Origin: Alkalibacterium sp049389645
GTDB lineage: Bacteria; Bacillota; Bacilli; Lactobacillales; Carnobacteriaceae_A
NCBI RefSeq assembly: GCF_049389645.1
Contig: NZ_CP186540.1
Location: forward strand, 496,001 to 560,000
Reading direction: 5' to 3'
DNA: 64,000 bases
Shown here in pieces: positions 63,525-64,000 of this stretch (positions within the stretch are counted from its first letter, which is position 1; each line of letters opens with the position of its first letter). Under the pieces are notes generated by a model. It did not search any database. It was not told the DNA's origin and worked only from the letters and a program-made list of their open reading frames with translations. The position numbers were made by a program, and so were the translations under genes.

Positions 63525-64000
63525 TTATTCACTGATCAAATAATTTTTTTCAATATCATCAATAAAATTTATTACCCCTGTATCTATTTGTTTAGTTAAC
63601 TCAATCAAATTGTCAAAATCAGGATTTTCAACTAATTCAGCTTCAATGATAGATGACATTCCTGTTTCATCAGCTGTTAAGACATATTCTCCCAATGGAT
63701 ACATGCTGAATTTTTTGTGATATTCAGACATTATAGCTCTGTTGTTACCAGAGAGCCACACCTCAAATTGCATTTTATCATGCCTAAAAACCACTATATA
63801 TTTTAGGCTTTTCCGCTTTACCAACTTGGTTGTGAGTGAAAAAAATGTCAGATCCATATAACCTTGATAAAGATTTACTGAAACGTCATACTCTGGATGA
63901 TTCTCTTTAAAGTGCTTACGTAATAGTTTGATGTATTGCATTAACTCTTTGTATGCTTTTTGTAAGTTCGTTTCGCGCAAAATTTTTCCATATTCCGATA
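63525..64000 (-). CDS. DUF7000-like protein (partial, 5' end outside window)
   Basis: The frame stays open to the right edge, giving 158 codons. The reading IQKAY-like start (LQKAYKELMQYIKLLRKHF), then YPEYDVS-like HPEYDVSVNLYQGYMDLTFFSL, VVFRHDKMQFEVWLSGNNR and the end IDTGVINFIDDIEKN match small proteins annotated DUF7000. A TTG at 63980 could serve as start, but the sequence before it (EYGKIL) continues the family pattern, so the true start is probably a few codons beyond the edge. The function is unknown. Confidence 0.7.
   Translation of the reverse strand, partial: SEYGKILRETNLQKAYKELMQYIKLLRKHFKENHPEYDVSVNLYQGYMDLTFFSLTTKLVKRKSLKYIVVFRHDKMQFEVWLSGNNRAIMSEYHKKFSMYPLGEYVLTADETGMSSIIEAELVENPDFDNLIELTKQIDTGVINFIDDIEKNYLISE

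Overview
The window looks like chromosome of a low-GC Gram-positive bacterium (Firmicutes, most likely Lactobacillales, possibly Carnobacteriaceae). The base composition is AT-rich, nearly every gene has a strong AGGAGG-type ribosome binding site, intrinsic terminators are frequent, and there is a T-box leader, a YwbE/CNNM/RsgA/RecQ/Csp set and an LTA-synthase-like enzyme. The family placement is inferred from remembered protein similarity. I saw no rRNA, tRNA, CRISPR array, insertion sequence or prophage.

Layout. 1-4.7 kb: partial prenyltransferase-like gene, ywbE, a DUF6544 protein, a CNNM/CorC-type membrane protein and an Old Yellow Enzyme. 5.05-5.84 kb: a heliorhodopsin with its own terminator. 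5.9-9.2 kb: thpR, a MarR-NmrA-type oxidoreductase operon with a clear promoter and operator, and rsgA. 9.4-18.6 kb: two CPBP membrane proteases, a glycosyltransferase, a GNAT enzyme, a PUA/ASCH-like protein, a YjiH-type membrane protein and an ADP-ribosylglycohydrolase.

18.8-26.1 kb is the most distinctive part: a complete family-5 peptide ABC importer. The fused double ATPase is divergent from permease-permease-binding protein. A T-box leader precedes the permeases. Its predicted specifier codon (TGC) and its T-box variable base (A) both fit tRNA-Cys, so the importer probably answers to cysteine limitation. The binding lipoprotein appears circularly permuted: the segment that is normally C-terminal follows the signal peptide, and the protein ends where that segment would normally begin. 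Both permeases carry unusual N-terminal extensions.

26.1-38.3 kb: a VOC/PhnB pseudogene, a cold-shock gene with a long leader, an aldo/keto reductase, recQ with a GNAT gene, DUF998, TfoX_N, an SDR-DUF4332 pair, a YoaP-like protein, a flavodoxin, a 58-residue membrane protein, and two diverged copies of a promoter-like repeat. 38.5-47.3 kb: an AAC(3)-I-like acetyltransferase, an SRPBCC protein, a Dus enzyme, membrane proteins, a GltS-type glutamate symporter, a frameshifted reductase remnant, a DUF6671 protein and an overlapping DUF1475/DUF3159 pair. 47.7-56.3 kb: a TspO-like protein, a tightly packed redox operon (NTF2-like, SDR, CrtI-like FAD oxidoreductase, flavodoxin), a serine hydrolase, a Gfo/Idh/MocA dehydrogenase and an HxlR regulator with a VOC protein. 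56.5-64 kb: an LTA-synthase-like protein with Ser at the usual nucleophile position, a FtsX-type ABC exporter, a long non-coding stretch, a methyltransferase and a partial DUF7000 gene.

Most genes are single units or two- to four-gene operons of redox, acetyltransferase and envelope functions. No retinal-synthesis or photolyase gene accompanies the heliorhodopsin in this window.
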